Shown: positions 1 through 10,984 of the stretch, one piece after another
Layout of the letters: every line of letters starts with the position of its first letter
Position numbering within the stretch: the first letter of the stretch is position 1
Assembly (NCBI GenBank): GCA_025642065.1
Contig: JAODUP010000561.1
Span: 431,959-495,958, forward strand
DNA: 64,000 nt
Direction of reading: 5' to 3'
Source of the DNA: Paralvinella palmiformis
Taxonomy: Eukaryota > Annelida > Polychaeta > Terebellida > Alvinellidae
The notes under the pieces: generated by a model
Database searches by the model: none
What the model was told of the DNA's origin: nothing
The model's input: the letters and a program-made list of their open reading frames with translations, nothing else
Made by a program: the position numbers and the translations under genes

Positions 1-557
1 AATTTATGTTGTAAATACTAAATAGCCTAATCATGTACAGTTGTACAACGTTGGATTTCACTGGAATTAACCATTAACCGTGAGAATTTGATCTGTTTTA
101 GTCTGCTCTTTGAGGATTCTAACATTGACACAATCAATATGTTGCAAAGGAGATATATACCGTTCTCTGATGGCACAGTGGTTAGAGCATTGTACTGCAA
201 AAGTCCAGGTTGTGGGTTCAGTGTCAGACTCACACCTGTCTCGCCCTAGGGACTTGTTTCTTGGAATATGTCCACGGTGTAACCAGTGGTGAAGCTGAAC
301 AAACTACTTACTGTTTCACGCAAAGGGGATATTTTGTATTGGATAATGTCTGTGTCTCCAAGCTTTAATAAGTTATTCAGCAATAATTGCATTTTCGGTG
401 GTTTAATTTGTTGCTTGCTGGTAGATGTCAGTGTCATTGATTTTTGGAATATTAACTTCCCATGCCATTTGTTTTTTACAGCAGTTGTTATTTATCAACT
501 GTCATGGATGAATTATTATATATCGGCCATCATTTATCAGCTGACGTTATGTTCTAG
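1..557 (+). other. VEZT intron (5' part) with a SINE-like insertion
   Basis: No exon is visible before the acceptor at 556-557. The open frame at 286-744 runs through the splice acceptor, so its first part is intronic. A tRNA-SINE-like stretch occupies roughly 160-275. Confidence 0.6.
160..275 (+). repeat. tRNA-derived SINE fragment (family C)
   Basis: An A-box-like TGGCACAGTGGTTAGAGC is followed by TTGTACTGCAAA and then a B-box-like GGTTGTGGGTTCA. The same order occurs near 3955-4105 on the plus strand. It occurs on the minus strand near 36880-37010, 38715-38825 and 61215-61350. Dispersal in both orientations argues for a retroposed family rather than a tRNA gene. Confidence 0.55.
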
Positions 558-3500
558 GATCAGTCCACTGACACCTGTCATGAAGATGGAAGGAAGTGAT
601 CCATCTCGGCGTCAATGTCCACAGCTACGTAGGCTCATCTTCCTGACGGCAAGAGATATAATGCTTAATGCAAAGTTTGCAGCACAGTCACTGTTGCGGA
701 GGTATGAGTGGATTTTGTTGTTACTTATCAGTAGAAGTAGATAGTTGATAATAGTGTGTGTTGTTTGAGAAATAAATAACAGCAGAGGTTAATATATGAA
801 TTGGGGGTCAGGTAAGGGTTTGTTATGAATCAGTCCCAACTGTCAGTATTTTAACAGAACTAGTGAAAAATCGACAATTTTTAGCCTTTTAGGGCAATCA
901 TGCAATGAAATAGTGTGTGTCTAGTAATTAATGCAGGACACTCCTACAGTGCAGTTAGTAGTGCACTCTGCTGGAAACTTCCAAGTAAGGGTTTGAATCC
1001 CAGTATTATTTGTGTTTGTCAGTCGTATGTCCCAGCTATCACTTATTGACTCGCCTATTGTGGGCTAATAATAATAATAATGTATATTTAATAAAGCACC
1101 CTTACTAGCAGGAGCCATTCAAAGGCGCTGTACAAATAATATGTAATATAATAATACCCCAAATAATGTCTGTAAAAACCCTGTAATGATTTAAAGATAA
1201 TAATTATTTATCTGTGAAAGCGACTTTAAAAGGTGTGTTTTTAGAAGAGACTTAAAATTTTCAAGAGACAACGCATTTCTAATATTTGCGGACAACTTAT
1301 TTCACAAAGGGGGGGCTGCAACACTAAAGCACAATCACCATATGACGACCGAGACACTGGCACCTGCAATAGTATCTGACTGGATGACCTGATTTTTCGG
1401 GATGACTTTCTAATGGAAACCAGTTACACAGGTATTCTGGGGCCACATCATTAATATATTTAAAAGTTATTAACAGAATTTTAAATGGATAGCTGTCTAA
1501 CAGGTAGCCAATGTATTTTTTGAAGAATTGGGGTATAATATTTTTCTAGTTTTTTCTGATTGCTTTAAGGGAAGCAAAGAAACAGAAAATAAAAAGTTAA
1601 AATCCATCGAGTTTAAAAAAGGCATGAACTTATTAAAAGTTTTTTTTCAAGTCTTTTAAAATGGTTTTTGATGGTGTGGCCTTGGGCAATGATGTGAAGC
1701 ATATGTTAATAATTTCAAAAAAAAACCCCAGTTTTTTTACCCCCCAATAATTTAAGATCCCCCATCTGTAATGTGGTGTCTTTAGGGATTTAAACAATGT
1801 GGTGATGCCAAATATAAAAATTTTTTTTATTATCATTTAGTTTTAGAAGATTTTTAGTCATCCATAGCCAATATAGCAATCAATGTTCTAAATTCTTCAA
1901 GGAAGAGGAGAAATTTAACTCATTGTCAGGGTCCGTGATATATACAGCTGTGTGTCATCAGCATACAAGTGATATTTAACCCCATATCGCTGCGCAATGA
2001 TCCCAAAGGGGGGAAAATTTGGGGAAAAAACCCCGTGGTACACCAGATAACAAAAACTGAATGTCAGATAAAATACCCTGAACAGAACTCTCTGGGACTT
2101 GTTTCCCGATAGGATCTAAACCATTCAAGTACTCTACCTAACAGACCAAACATGTCTTTTAACCTAGAGAAAAATACATTATGGTCAACTGTATCAAATG
2201 CAGCAGACAGGGCCAGAAGAACAAGTATTACTGGTTACCTTGATCAATTGACATCATAATATATTTTTTCGAACCAAGGCTGTTTCAGTGCTGGACCATT
2301 TTTTTAGGCAGACTGTAGTGATTCATTAAGGTTATTATTGATTAAATATTTGTTTAGATGGAAAGCAACTGCCTTTTCTATAACTTTAGATAAAAAAGTA
2401 AGATTTGAAACAGGTCTGTAATTGTTTAAATATTAATCCATGTGGTTTTTATTAATGGTTTTACAAGGGCAGCTTTCAGGGTCTTGGGGAAAAAACCCAG
2501 AGATAATGATTTTTTAACTATATTTGTAATTGGGTTTATCAGAACATCCAGACAACTTTTCAAGCCATGTAGGCATAGGGTCAACTGCACAGAAAGCATT
2601 AGATGACTTTTTCAGCAACTGCCCGATATCAGTCTCTGTAAAAGGCTCAAATGTATCCATCATGGATATGCAGAATCTTCTACCATTTGGTTACCCTGTG
2701 ATAAGGTGCTAGACTAGAACCCATTATGTATATTTAATATTTTTTGACAGAAGTTATTAAAACAACGGCCATACCTTTTTTGTTGATATTATTTGGGAGG
2801 ACAGTTTGACTTTTTTGTAATACTTTATTCACAACACTGAAAACAGTCCTTTGATTTCCCTTTGGGTGCTTTGATCTTTTTATTATAATATTCAGATTTA
2901 GCAGAGGCAAGGGTATTTTTTAAAAAGAATTTTACTGACCTTGACCCTTTCAAAATGAACACACAACTGGTCCTGATCCACAGCCGCTCACAATACCTTC
3001 TGTGTCTCTTTGAGCCTGTATGTTCTTATTATACCATGGAAGCATTGGTCTGTTTGGATTTCCTTTGTCCTTAAAAGGGGCATGTTGATCACAATGTTCT
3101 CAATGTATTTTCATAGAGATCCACCAGATGATCCACATCATTCGGTGGATCCAATGCCAGAGAAGAGACTCGCAGATCAGCAAGAAAAGCCTCCTTGTCA
3201 ATTGACTTATATCTTCTATATGAAATCACTTTATCTGAAACAGATTGTTTCTGTAAAGATACATTAATGTTAACAAGGAAATGATCAGACAGCCTGGAAG
3301 ACACAGACACACCCTTAATCAAACTGTCATCATCACAGGAGATGACAAGATCTAAGATGTGACCATGTCTGTGTGTTCTTTCTTGGACATGCTGCCTGAG
3401 ATTGGTATCTGCATTCCTCTGGCAATCACAATGTATATTGAAATCACCTAAGATCAACAAAAGTTCATGAATTCTTTGAAAGGTCCTGGAATTTTACATT

Positions 3501-6500
3501 GGAAGGTCATTGAAAGTCATGGAATATGAGACATCAACATTTGTATGAACCCTGTATAACATGGATGCATAAATTTTAACTTATTGGAATTTTTTATTTT
3601 CTCTGAGATGTTGGATGTTGCTCATTTTGATTAACTACGTTCAAATAACTTTCACTAATTAACAAGATGTATTCCTATTTGAAGCTTCCCGAGTCACGTA
3701 GAGATTGAAGGGTTGTCAAGTTATTTGGCCAATCAGCCACTATACATGTATGGTCCGTGTGTAACGACAGTAGGAGACCAGGATGAGGACAAACTACGAG
3801 CCGTTACTGATAACTATAGTCTGGCTGCTGTCAAGGTGTGTATCACATACACACATGCATGTACATATTCATGGGTGCACCTATGTGCTTGTGTAAAATA
3901 TTATTCGCATTAATGAAACAGGCACGTTACTTCAGCATTTAGAATGATGCTTAGGTAATGTGGTATTTAGGGCATTGCGCTGCAAAGTTCCTGATCTGGG
4001 TTTGACAGCCATGGATCCCTGAGTTTGAGGATGTTTTCCTGAGTAGTCGCTCCTCTGTGATATCTCCTGGGTGTGATCAGTACTGAGGCAAAATGAATCA
4101 CTCACTCATTCATACACTCGACTGTTTAAAGTACCAGATGTGAAATGTTTCCATCATTTCCTTTGTTCATTACCTCTCTGTGGCTAAGGTGATAGATTAA
4201 GTTATTAGTTTATATAATGTTGCCCTGTGTGTCTTTTTTGTGTGTGAACCATTTACCTAATTATAACAGGGTTCGCACAGGTCCTTGAAAACCTGGAAAG
4301 TCCCGGAATTTTAAAATTTGGATTCCAGGTCTGGAAAGTCCTGGAATTTTTATAAAGGTCCTTCGAAGTCCTGGAATTTGGACATTCCTAATTATAAATT
4401 TAATATAGATCTATATTTCCAATTATAAGCATTAGGAATTTTGTCATTACACTTCTTCCGAAATGTCGATTCAGTGTTTGTGTTAGTTTGATGTCCATCC
4501 ACTGTGGTCCTGCTTTCATTGAAAATATGGGTGTATATTTTCGCGCGCATTAAAAGTTCATGAATTCTTTTAATAGGTCCTGGAATTTTACATTGGAAGG
4601 TCATTGAAAGTCATGGAATATGAGACATCAACATTTGTATGAACCCTGTATAACATGGATGCATAATTATAACATGGATGCTAAAAGTCAAGACTACGTT
4701 AAAAATGGTGCTCACTGTGAAAAATGTAATATTAATTCATTATATATATACACATGTAAAGGTTGCAAAGATTTTTGTGACATTACGAATCAGCACATTT
4801 AGAGCATTTCAAGATCATTAGTAATGGTAATAATTACAAACATGTAATAATTATCTGTACCTGTTATAAGTATCGCATGACTGATAAAAGTTTTTCTGTT
4901 TTTAATATCTTATTATTTACTTTCAGGCGATGGTTAAACTATGTAATGTTCATATCTCTGAGTTCCTTAGAGTTCTGGCCATGTCAGTTCTAACAGGTGC
5001 TGAGGAACATGATAAAAACCCAAGTAAGTGATAAGGTGTGTGTGTGAAAATACCTTATACATCATGTGTTGTCTAATCTCAGAGTCATCTCCAAAGATAA
5101 TTCCATGTACTCTTCATTGAAATCAATTTCATTAAAAGGTTGTATCGTTTGTAACAGGTTATAACGAACAGGAAGTAATTATAAAGAAGCTGAAGGATAA
5201 AATGGAGCGTCACATGAAGCCAGTCTCCAAACTGTACACACTTCACAAATGTTTATACACGTCTACTGAGAAGAGACAGAGTAAGCCGAGACAGCCTTCA
5301 CAACCAACAGCAGCCGAGTGTCTGTATATAGTAGTACACAGCCTCTCTTTACATCTACAGGCTGCCCAACACAGGTACTAGATAAATGACTCTATTAGGT
5401 TTGGTAATGTGATGTACAATCTTTTGTTTTTATTACAAGTACAATGAAAACTATCGCAAGTTACCACCTTGTTGTAATCACCTTAAATAATACTTTTATA
5501 TAGACAGTCTTTATTGGTTGTTTTCAGTCATATGACCCGGGATGTGGCATATACTTTTACTGGTATTGAAATAATTTTATTTGAGATATGGCTCTTTCTT
5601 ACTTTGTTGATTTCCTACATTTTGTCTTATTTTCTTTACCTTTTGGTTTTAACTTAAATCATCTGCTGATGTTCTGTTTGTTTACTAACATTTCACAAAA
5701 CTTTCTTATTCTCTAAGTAAATTCTGTCATCAGGCCTTCAGCTATTAACATTATCAGAATTTGGTCGACGTCTTCATTATGTTCATATACAAATTTTGTT
5801 TTTGGAAGCTGAGCACAACATTCACTTTTGAATTGTCCTCTTTGACAATGAAGAGCAATTCCATAAAGACAGTATATTTGCTCTGTGTGTGTGTGTTTGT
5901 GATGCACTGGTGGACACATATATGTGCAGGTGTTACCATATTAGTGCCATTATTGGTGCACATCAAAGATACACCCTTAGGAGATCGATATATTTTTTTC
6001 TTGTGTGGTATGTACTAGTTTGTTGACACTATTCAGAAGGTGGCAGCACATGTATACAAGTACAGCCATACAACATTTTACTGTTGATAGATCTAGACAC
6101 TGATCATTTGACTCATGGTAAATCAGTCCCTTCTATTTTTAATCGAAATACCAGTGTAATAAGTTTTGATTTTAGCTCAAGTGGTGTAGTTATTTTTAGA
6201 TGATACTTCTACTGGAGAAGTTGTTAGGATAATTACTGTGACTTTTACTGGAGAACAAAATTAAAGTAGTTAAGTCACCCTCACCCTTTATTATGACTGA
6301 AGTGGGTTAGTGACTTGGAGTGATCACTTTAGATGGCTATATAAGGCAGATACCAGTGACAACTGTTGTTGCATATTAGAGGGTATGAAGTTAACACGAA
6401 AAGGATAGCTGCCAGTCACACCACTAAGACAAAAATTATGGTCACCCTTTTTGGAATTTACTAGCCCGGCAAGCAGTTTGTATCAGATTGGAATGTTGTG

Positions 6501-9500
6501 GGAGGAGGTATGATCGAGCATTTATAAGCATTTATTGTTATTTTATATTGTTGTATGTTTATCTTAAAAAATGCAGTTCACTTATTAATTGTAACGATAA
6601 TAATAGAACCAATAATGATATAAACAAGACATATTTCTTGATATTCCCAAGAAAACAATCTAGCTGTTAAATTGACCCATTTTCTCACTGCTTCATGTTA
6701 CGTTTATTTCTGTCCCATCCAGGGTCAACGTTATTGAAGAAGAACTCCAAAAGCTCATAGACGAGCAGGAAAGCCAACACGAAAATGAGACTCTTCTACC
6801 AAACAGCCTCTTGGACTCGATGAACTCCGACCTGAAGATTGTACAGGTTGACCTGGGTGCCTGCCAGGATTGTTTGCAGGAGAGCCAGAGTAGAGTTGAT
6901 AAATATTCTGGGAAAAGTAGCGGTGAGTGTTCCAGAAACATGCTAAACACTTACTTCCTGTGGTATATTTAGTGTGATATTTGCTGGCCAATATTAGTGC
7001 AGGTATTCTCTGGTCAGTTGGAGATCGGTGGATTCCCCCCCCCACTGATTGAACATGTTTAGTTGTAGCCGAGCCTCCTACAGTAGTAACTCAAAGTTGA
7101 TCATGTGTGCTGCACTTCAGACCTATAGGTCAATGTGGTGTCTGTGTGATGTATCATCCACCAATAAAAGGTTTGTCTGATCATCTCATGTCACTTGTTG
7201 AGAGTAACACACTCAACCTTATGCTTCTCGTGTGACCAATCCCGAAGCACAACAACGACTAATTCACTTAGTCACTCTTTACTGTACAGTGATTGATTTC
7301 CCACAAATGTGAAAAATGGTCCATGATATATAGCATTACTGTCACGAGATGTATCAAAACAGCTGGGATAAGTAGATATGTTTCAGCCGAGCTAATTCTT
7401 GGCACCTGTAACTCCTCCCTGCTGGGTGTAAATGAGTTTCTTTTATTAACTTGCACCTTATAGGATTTCCAAAACATTACATGATTTTTTTTCCAGTGAA
7501 AACAATCTGACATCAGATAATCATGTTCTATAGTTTTAGATTTAAAGCAGTTTTAATGTTGCTTTTATCACAGTGAGTAAATGTGTACCATACATTTGTG
7601 TCATTTTCTTGGTGGCATGTTTGAATATGAGATATAAACACATTATGTAGCAATTAATTAATATTTATATCTGTTTTCTTTATATTCTGAACTCAGATCT
7701 GTTGATCTAAGGACGTTACATTTTGATTACAGCCAAGTACTTAGTATGTGTTGCCTTTCCCTCTGATTTATTGAACTGTGCTGTCAAACGATATTTCTTA
7801 GCTGCCAGGCAGTGTCTAATTATGTGGCGCACTGTTTTCCAAGATGAGGATCATTTACGACAACCAATGAGCAAACGTAGAATGACTAGGGACTGAAATT
7901 CAAATTGTTTTAAATTCGGATCAACTGATCGACTACTGTAGGCTGGCCATCTTGGCTGAATTAGACAAGTTTAGATGTGTCCAGTCTCCCGTTATTTTCC
8001 TAGCCTATGTTCTATGTTTGACTGGCATTCTTGTATCGGATACTGTATTCATGGTTCATTCTTATGATCATGAAATCAGGATTGTGCTGCATTTGTGTCC
8101 TTTAAGATTAGAAATTCATGTTATAGACAAAATGGTAATATGACCGACAGAATTGGATTCCTTCTCAGACAGAAAAATAATGATGTAATTCAGGAGGATA
8201 AATGGACTAGTAAGTGTGTGTGTGCAACATACTGTTTCACTACCGGTATGTCTACACTGATGTAAATTATTGAATATCAAACAAGGATGCCCAAGAACTA
8301 AGAGATACTTCATTTTTCATCTAGCCACATCTAATGAGCCCGTTAAGCAGCCTGCATCTAAACATGGCAAAACAAATGAACCACAGGAAGCAGTGCCTCT
8401 TTTGGAGATTGGTGATCCAGTCGTCCAGGATCAGGTAACATACAGAAAAACCTAACCTCTCTTTGGCCAGATTCACTAATGCCGTGATTTTTCAATTCAT
8501 CATCAACCTCTTTTGTAATTTAGAGAATGTTCCATCGCAGCTTAGCTAAAAGCCGAGATTTAATGCAAGACCCCTTTGTCACTAAAGTAGTTCTGGAATA
8601 TTCTGCAAAAAGTATAGAAATTTCCATTTCAGTCTCCCTGATGTTTTAATATTTTTGCAAGTTTAAAAAAGTGATTATGTGCCGATCTGATTCAATTTAC
8701 TTTGCAAAACCTCTATACAATGTTAAAATCCGAGCCAAGATGATTATTCTGTTATTTAATTTTGCCTCTAAAACTAAAATTTTTAGATGTTAATTATTGG
8801 TAAACAATGTCGTTTCCAAAACAGTTATGCAGCCCTGATTCATGGCAATTTATATTGTGTATGTAACCCCTGTTCAGTATATAATTTGATCCATACCTTT
8901 CAGGTATTTGAGGTGTATGTGGATCCTGATGAGCCAGATTCCTGCCAAGATAACGAGGGCAGTGTACTTTCTGAAGAAGACAAGGTTAGATATATTATTG
9001 TCTCCAGTAATGAGGACTGATGTTTATTCAGATGAATTCTAAGAATATCTCTTCATGTTTTGCATTAACTGAACATACTGATATTCTCTTAATTGATCCT
9101 AATGTTTTGACTGACGTAACACCACAATATTCCAAGGACACGCTTCCATACATTCAGCACATCCATTGAATTGTATAAGCTTGTTATGTCTCGACCACAA
9201 TGTTTGGTGATATGGCCATGACTACTACCAAGCTGTATAGCATATATTCTGTGTGTGCTTATGCTATAAATAATATTTTAACATTTTCTTCGAAATATTA
9301 TGGCACTTTAAATTAGTAGCTTCTTCACACTTCCTTATTGGATAATGTATAGACTGTAAAACGCATATTATAGTTGCACAACATCAGAATCACTTTACTG
9401 AATCAAGCATTAAATAAATGCTGTGTTTGTTTTTTTGTTGTAATTTACTGTCTTTAGGCAAAAAGCAAAGAAGAAAGACAGGCGGCCATCCACTTGCTGA

Positions 9501-10054
9501 GAGAACTGAAGTCAGTTATAGCCATAAGAGCAACAGAGCGTGAAGAAAGAGAGCGACAAGCCTTCCAGCGCCAATATCCAGATGCAAAATTCTATGATCC
9601 CATGCCAGTGCTGAGAAACCAAAATGAATCACAGCATGATGACAGCAGTGGATCATCTTCACCAACATCCAAACCAGTCAATATTGATCACGGCGATGAT
9701 TACAAATGTGATGAACCGATAGAAGACACTAATCGTCCGAAAGACGATGATCTGGGAACAGCGGCATCGGACCAGCCCATGCCGCTGGAAGATGGTGCCA
9801 GGGACGAACTGAAGGAGAAACTGGCCAACCTCGGGGGTGCCAACTTCGCCTTCTCCTCCACCGTAGCAGCAATGGCGGCAGCTCGGTCTCACCAGATGGC
9901 AGCAATGTCTGAGGAGACGTTTGGCGACGAGGATGTTTCCGATGGCAGTAATTTAGACGGTGAGGAGTTCATCGAGTTGTCGGCAGGAGAGGCGACCAGT
10001 CAAACTTTGGTGGAACAAGATTTAGGAAATGACACAAACAGTGATGCAAGATGA
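558..10054 (+). CDS. VEZT: Vezatin, C-terminal 531 residues (8 exons; 5' part outside window)
   Basis: Vezatin is a transmembrane component of adherens junctions that binds the myosin VIIA-cadherin-catenin complex. Coding exons with consistent phases are 558-701, 3685-3835, 4927-5023, 5158-5374, 6723-6922, 8325-8434, 8904-8984 and 9458-10054, ending in TGA at 10052-10054. The translation aligns in order with vertebrate vezatin as I remember it. An NYSLAAVK segment matches the DGFSLPALK region. Near the start of the last exon LLRELKSV matches VLQELKSV. Close to the end SEETFGDED matches QEQTFGDEE, preceded by an Ala-rich stretch with AAARS. The N-terminal half with the paired membrane segments must lie before position 1, since vertebrate vezatin is about 780 residues. 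The acceptor at 3685 has a weak pyrimidine tract; 3694 would also keep phase. No exon contains a stop or frameshift. The gene is convergent with TDRD9. Confidence 0.93.
940..1065 (+). repeat. Possible tRNA-derived SINE fragment
   Basis: A B-box-like GGGTTTGAATCCCAG sits near 991-1005, preceded by TGCAGTTAGTAGTGCACTCTG, which resembles a decayed A-box region. No second close copy was recognised in the window, so the family assignment is open. Confidence 0.35.
1067..3465 (-). mobile_element. Degenerate L2/CR1-like LINE inside a VEZT intron
   Basis: On the minus strand the element runs from about 3465 down to an (AAT)n tail at 1067. An open stretch at 3089-3460 encodes the end of an apurinic-type endonuclease, with LGDFNIH near its start and RLSDHFLVNI later. 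Reverse-transcriptase signatures follow. VDPMPTWL is near 2550-2600. LSAAFDTVDH is encoded around 2175-2205. GVPRG is encoded near 2030. YADDTQLY is encoded around 1942-1965, with the catalytic YADD at 1954-1965. The pieces fall in different frames and the GVPQGS-to-YADD interval is shortened, so it is dead. The 3' end reads GCGCCTTTGAATGGCTCC before the ATT-type tail, and 3'-end copies recur elsewhere in the window. Confidence 0.85.
3462..3577. repeat. 116-bp repeat, copy 1 of a near-identical pair
   Basis: The stretch from AAAAGTTCATGAATTC through GAACCCTGTATAACATGGATG recurs almost unchanged at 4553-4668. The match includes bases beyond the presumed transposon terminus AACCCTG. This copy begins exactly where the LINE homology ends. 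Confidence 0.7.
3955..4105 (+). repeat. tRNA-derived SINE fragment (family C)
   Basis: A decayed A-box-like GTGGTATTTAGGGCATTGCGCTGCAAAG is followed by CTGGGTTTGACAG. Order and spacing match the copy at 160-275. It lies in the VEZT intron between 3835 and 4927. Confidence 0.45.
4267..4648. mobile_element. Non-autonomous hAT-like DNA element with CAGGGTTC ends
   Basis: The left end reads CAGGGTTCGCACAGGTCC. The right end, reverse-complemented, reads CAGGGTTCATACAAATG. The body repeats AGTCCTGGAATTT-type units. Terminal inverted repeats starting CAGGG are typical of hAT superfamily MITEs. A clean 8-bp target duplication is not visible; the flanks share only a TATAA core. No coding capacity was seen. 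Confidence 0.55.
4553..4668. repeat. 116-bp repeat, copy 2
   Basis: This near-identical partner of 3462-3577 contains the right end of the CAGGGTTC element plus 17-20 bp of flank. The shared flank points to a local segmental duplication rather than two independent insertions. Confidence 0.65.
5375..6722 (+). other. VEZT intron, no recognised content
   Basis: AT-rich intron between exons ending at 5374 and starting at 6723. The short open frames at 5713-6018 and 6488-6670 have no recognisable similarity and no splice support. Confidence 0.5.
6923..8324 (+). other. VEZT intron, no recognised content
   Basis: Intron with a GTGAGT donor at 6923 and a CTAG acceptor ending at 8324. A C-homopolymer sits at 7036-7043. 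I see no mobile element or exon here. Confidence 0.5.
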
Positions 10055-10333
10055 TAATGCGGATGTGGCGTCAAGTTATACGAATGTTGGTTGGTTGATG
10101 AAGAATCTGTGCGTAATGATACTGTTAGTAGTTTTATTATTGAGTCACACCCAAGATTTGTTACAGTGCTCTTCTAGTCTTAGCCACTTATCGTGTGTTC
10201 TGATTGCATTTTGTTAGTTTGCATTTATGGATAAATCATTGACATGTTGTGTACCACCACGATTTGTTTCTGTTCAAGTTAATGTTTCAGTCAGTTTTAT
10301 GATGCAGCAGTTAATTATGTTTGTAATAACTTA

Positions 10334-10340
<7 letters not shown>

Positions 10341-10364
<24 letters not shown>
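10341..10364. repeat. (CA)n microsatellite in VEZT 3' UTR
   Basis: A run of about 12 CA units lies 290 bp after the VEZT stop codon. Confidence 0.9.
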
Positions 10365-10365
<1 letters not shown>

Positions 10366-10776
10366 AGTTGTGAACACAGTTTGCTTTGAAAGTTAGAAAT
10401 ATTCATGGTTAACAAATCTTGGTGCTGTTAGTTATATGTCCCAAGGATTGTCTCCTATACTAATAGTGACCCGTAAGACTAGATGTGAGCACCTCATTTG
10501 TGTGGATTGATCATTAGATATGATAGACCGTGTTAGTGAAGATTAGCAGCTATAGCAGTATCATATATGTTGTGGAGTAGATGATGCCACCAGAATGTAC
10601 GAGTCCATAAACCAGGGAGTGACTCAGCAGAGTTGAATACGGATTATAATCAATTGTTCTTACACAAGTCATTCATAAACCAGAAATTTGTCAATTTATC
10701 TTAAAATATTCTGTTAATCGGCATCACAACTATCATCTTTTTGATATTAGGTAATTGTTATCACGTATTATTACAC

Positions 10777-10782
10777 TTTATT
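10777..10782 (-). terminator. Candidate poly(A) signal for TDRD9
   Basis: TTTATT on the plus strand gives AATAAA on the minus strand, about 205 nt past the TDRD9 stop. A second AATAAA lies at 10830-10835 on the minus strand. Confidence 0.45.
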
Positions 10783-10984
10783 ACATAATATTTCCTTGTA
10801 ATGGGCTCTGAGACTAGCTGAATCTAAATTTTATTTTGTAAGTTGTATCAATTTAAACACACACACATACACAACATGTTTCTAAAAGGACAAGTGTAAA
10901 TGATATTTGTTGAACACAAGATCAAAATATATATATCCAAGGCTTCACTGTGTATGTTACACATAATGCTAATATCATTGCTGC

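Larger units (their letters stand above)
10055..10984. other. Convergent 3' UTR region shared by VEZT and TDRD9
   Basis: The 930 bp between the VEZT stop (plus) and the TDRD9 stop (minus) hold a (CA)n tract at 10341-10364 and minus-strand AATAAA signals for TDRD9. No plus-strand AATAAA for VEZT is visible here, so its 3' end may use a variant signal or overlap TDRD9. Confidence 0.6.

Noticed and set aside
3010..3267. Plus-strand open frame of 85 codons
   Set aside because: It is antisense to the LINE endonuclease frame on the minus strand and shows no family similarity.
6693..7045. Minus-strand open frames of 85-96 codons
   Set aside because: They overlap the VEZT exon 6723-6922 antisense, with no similarity of their own.
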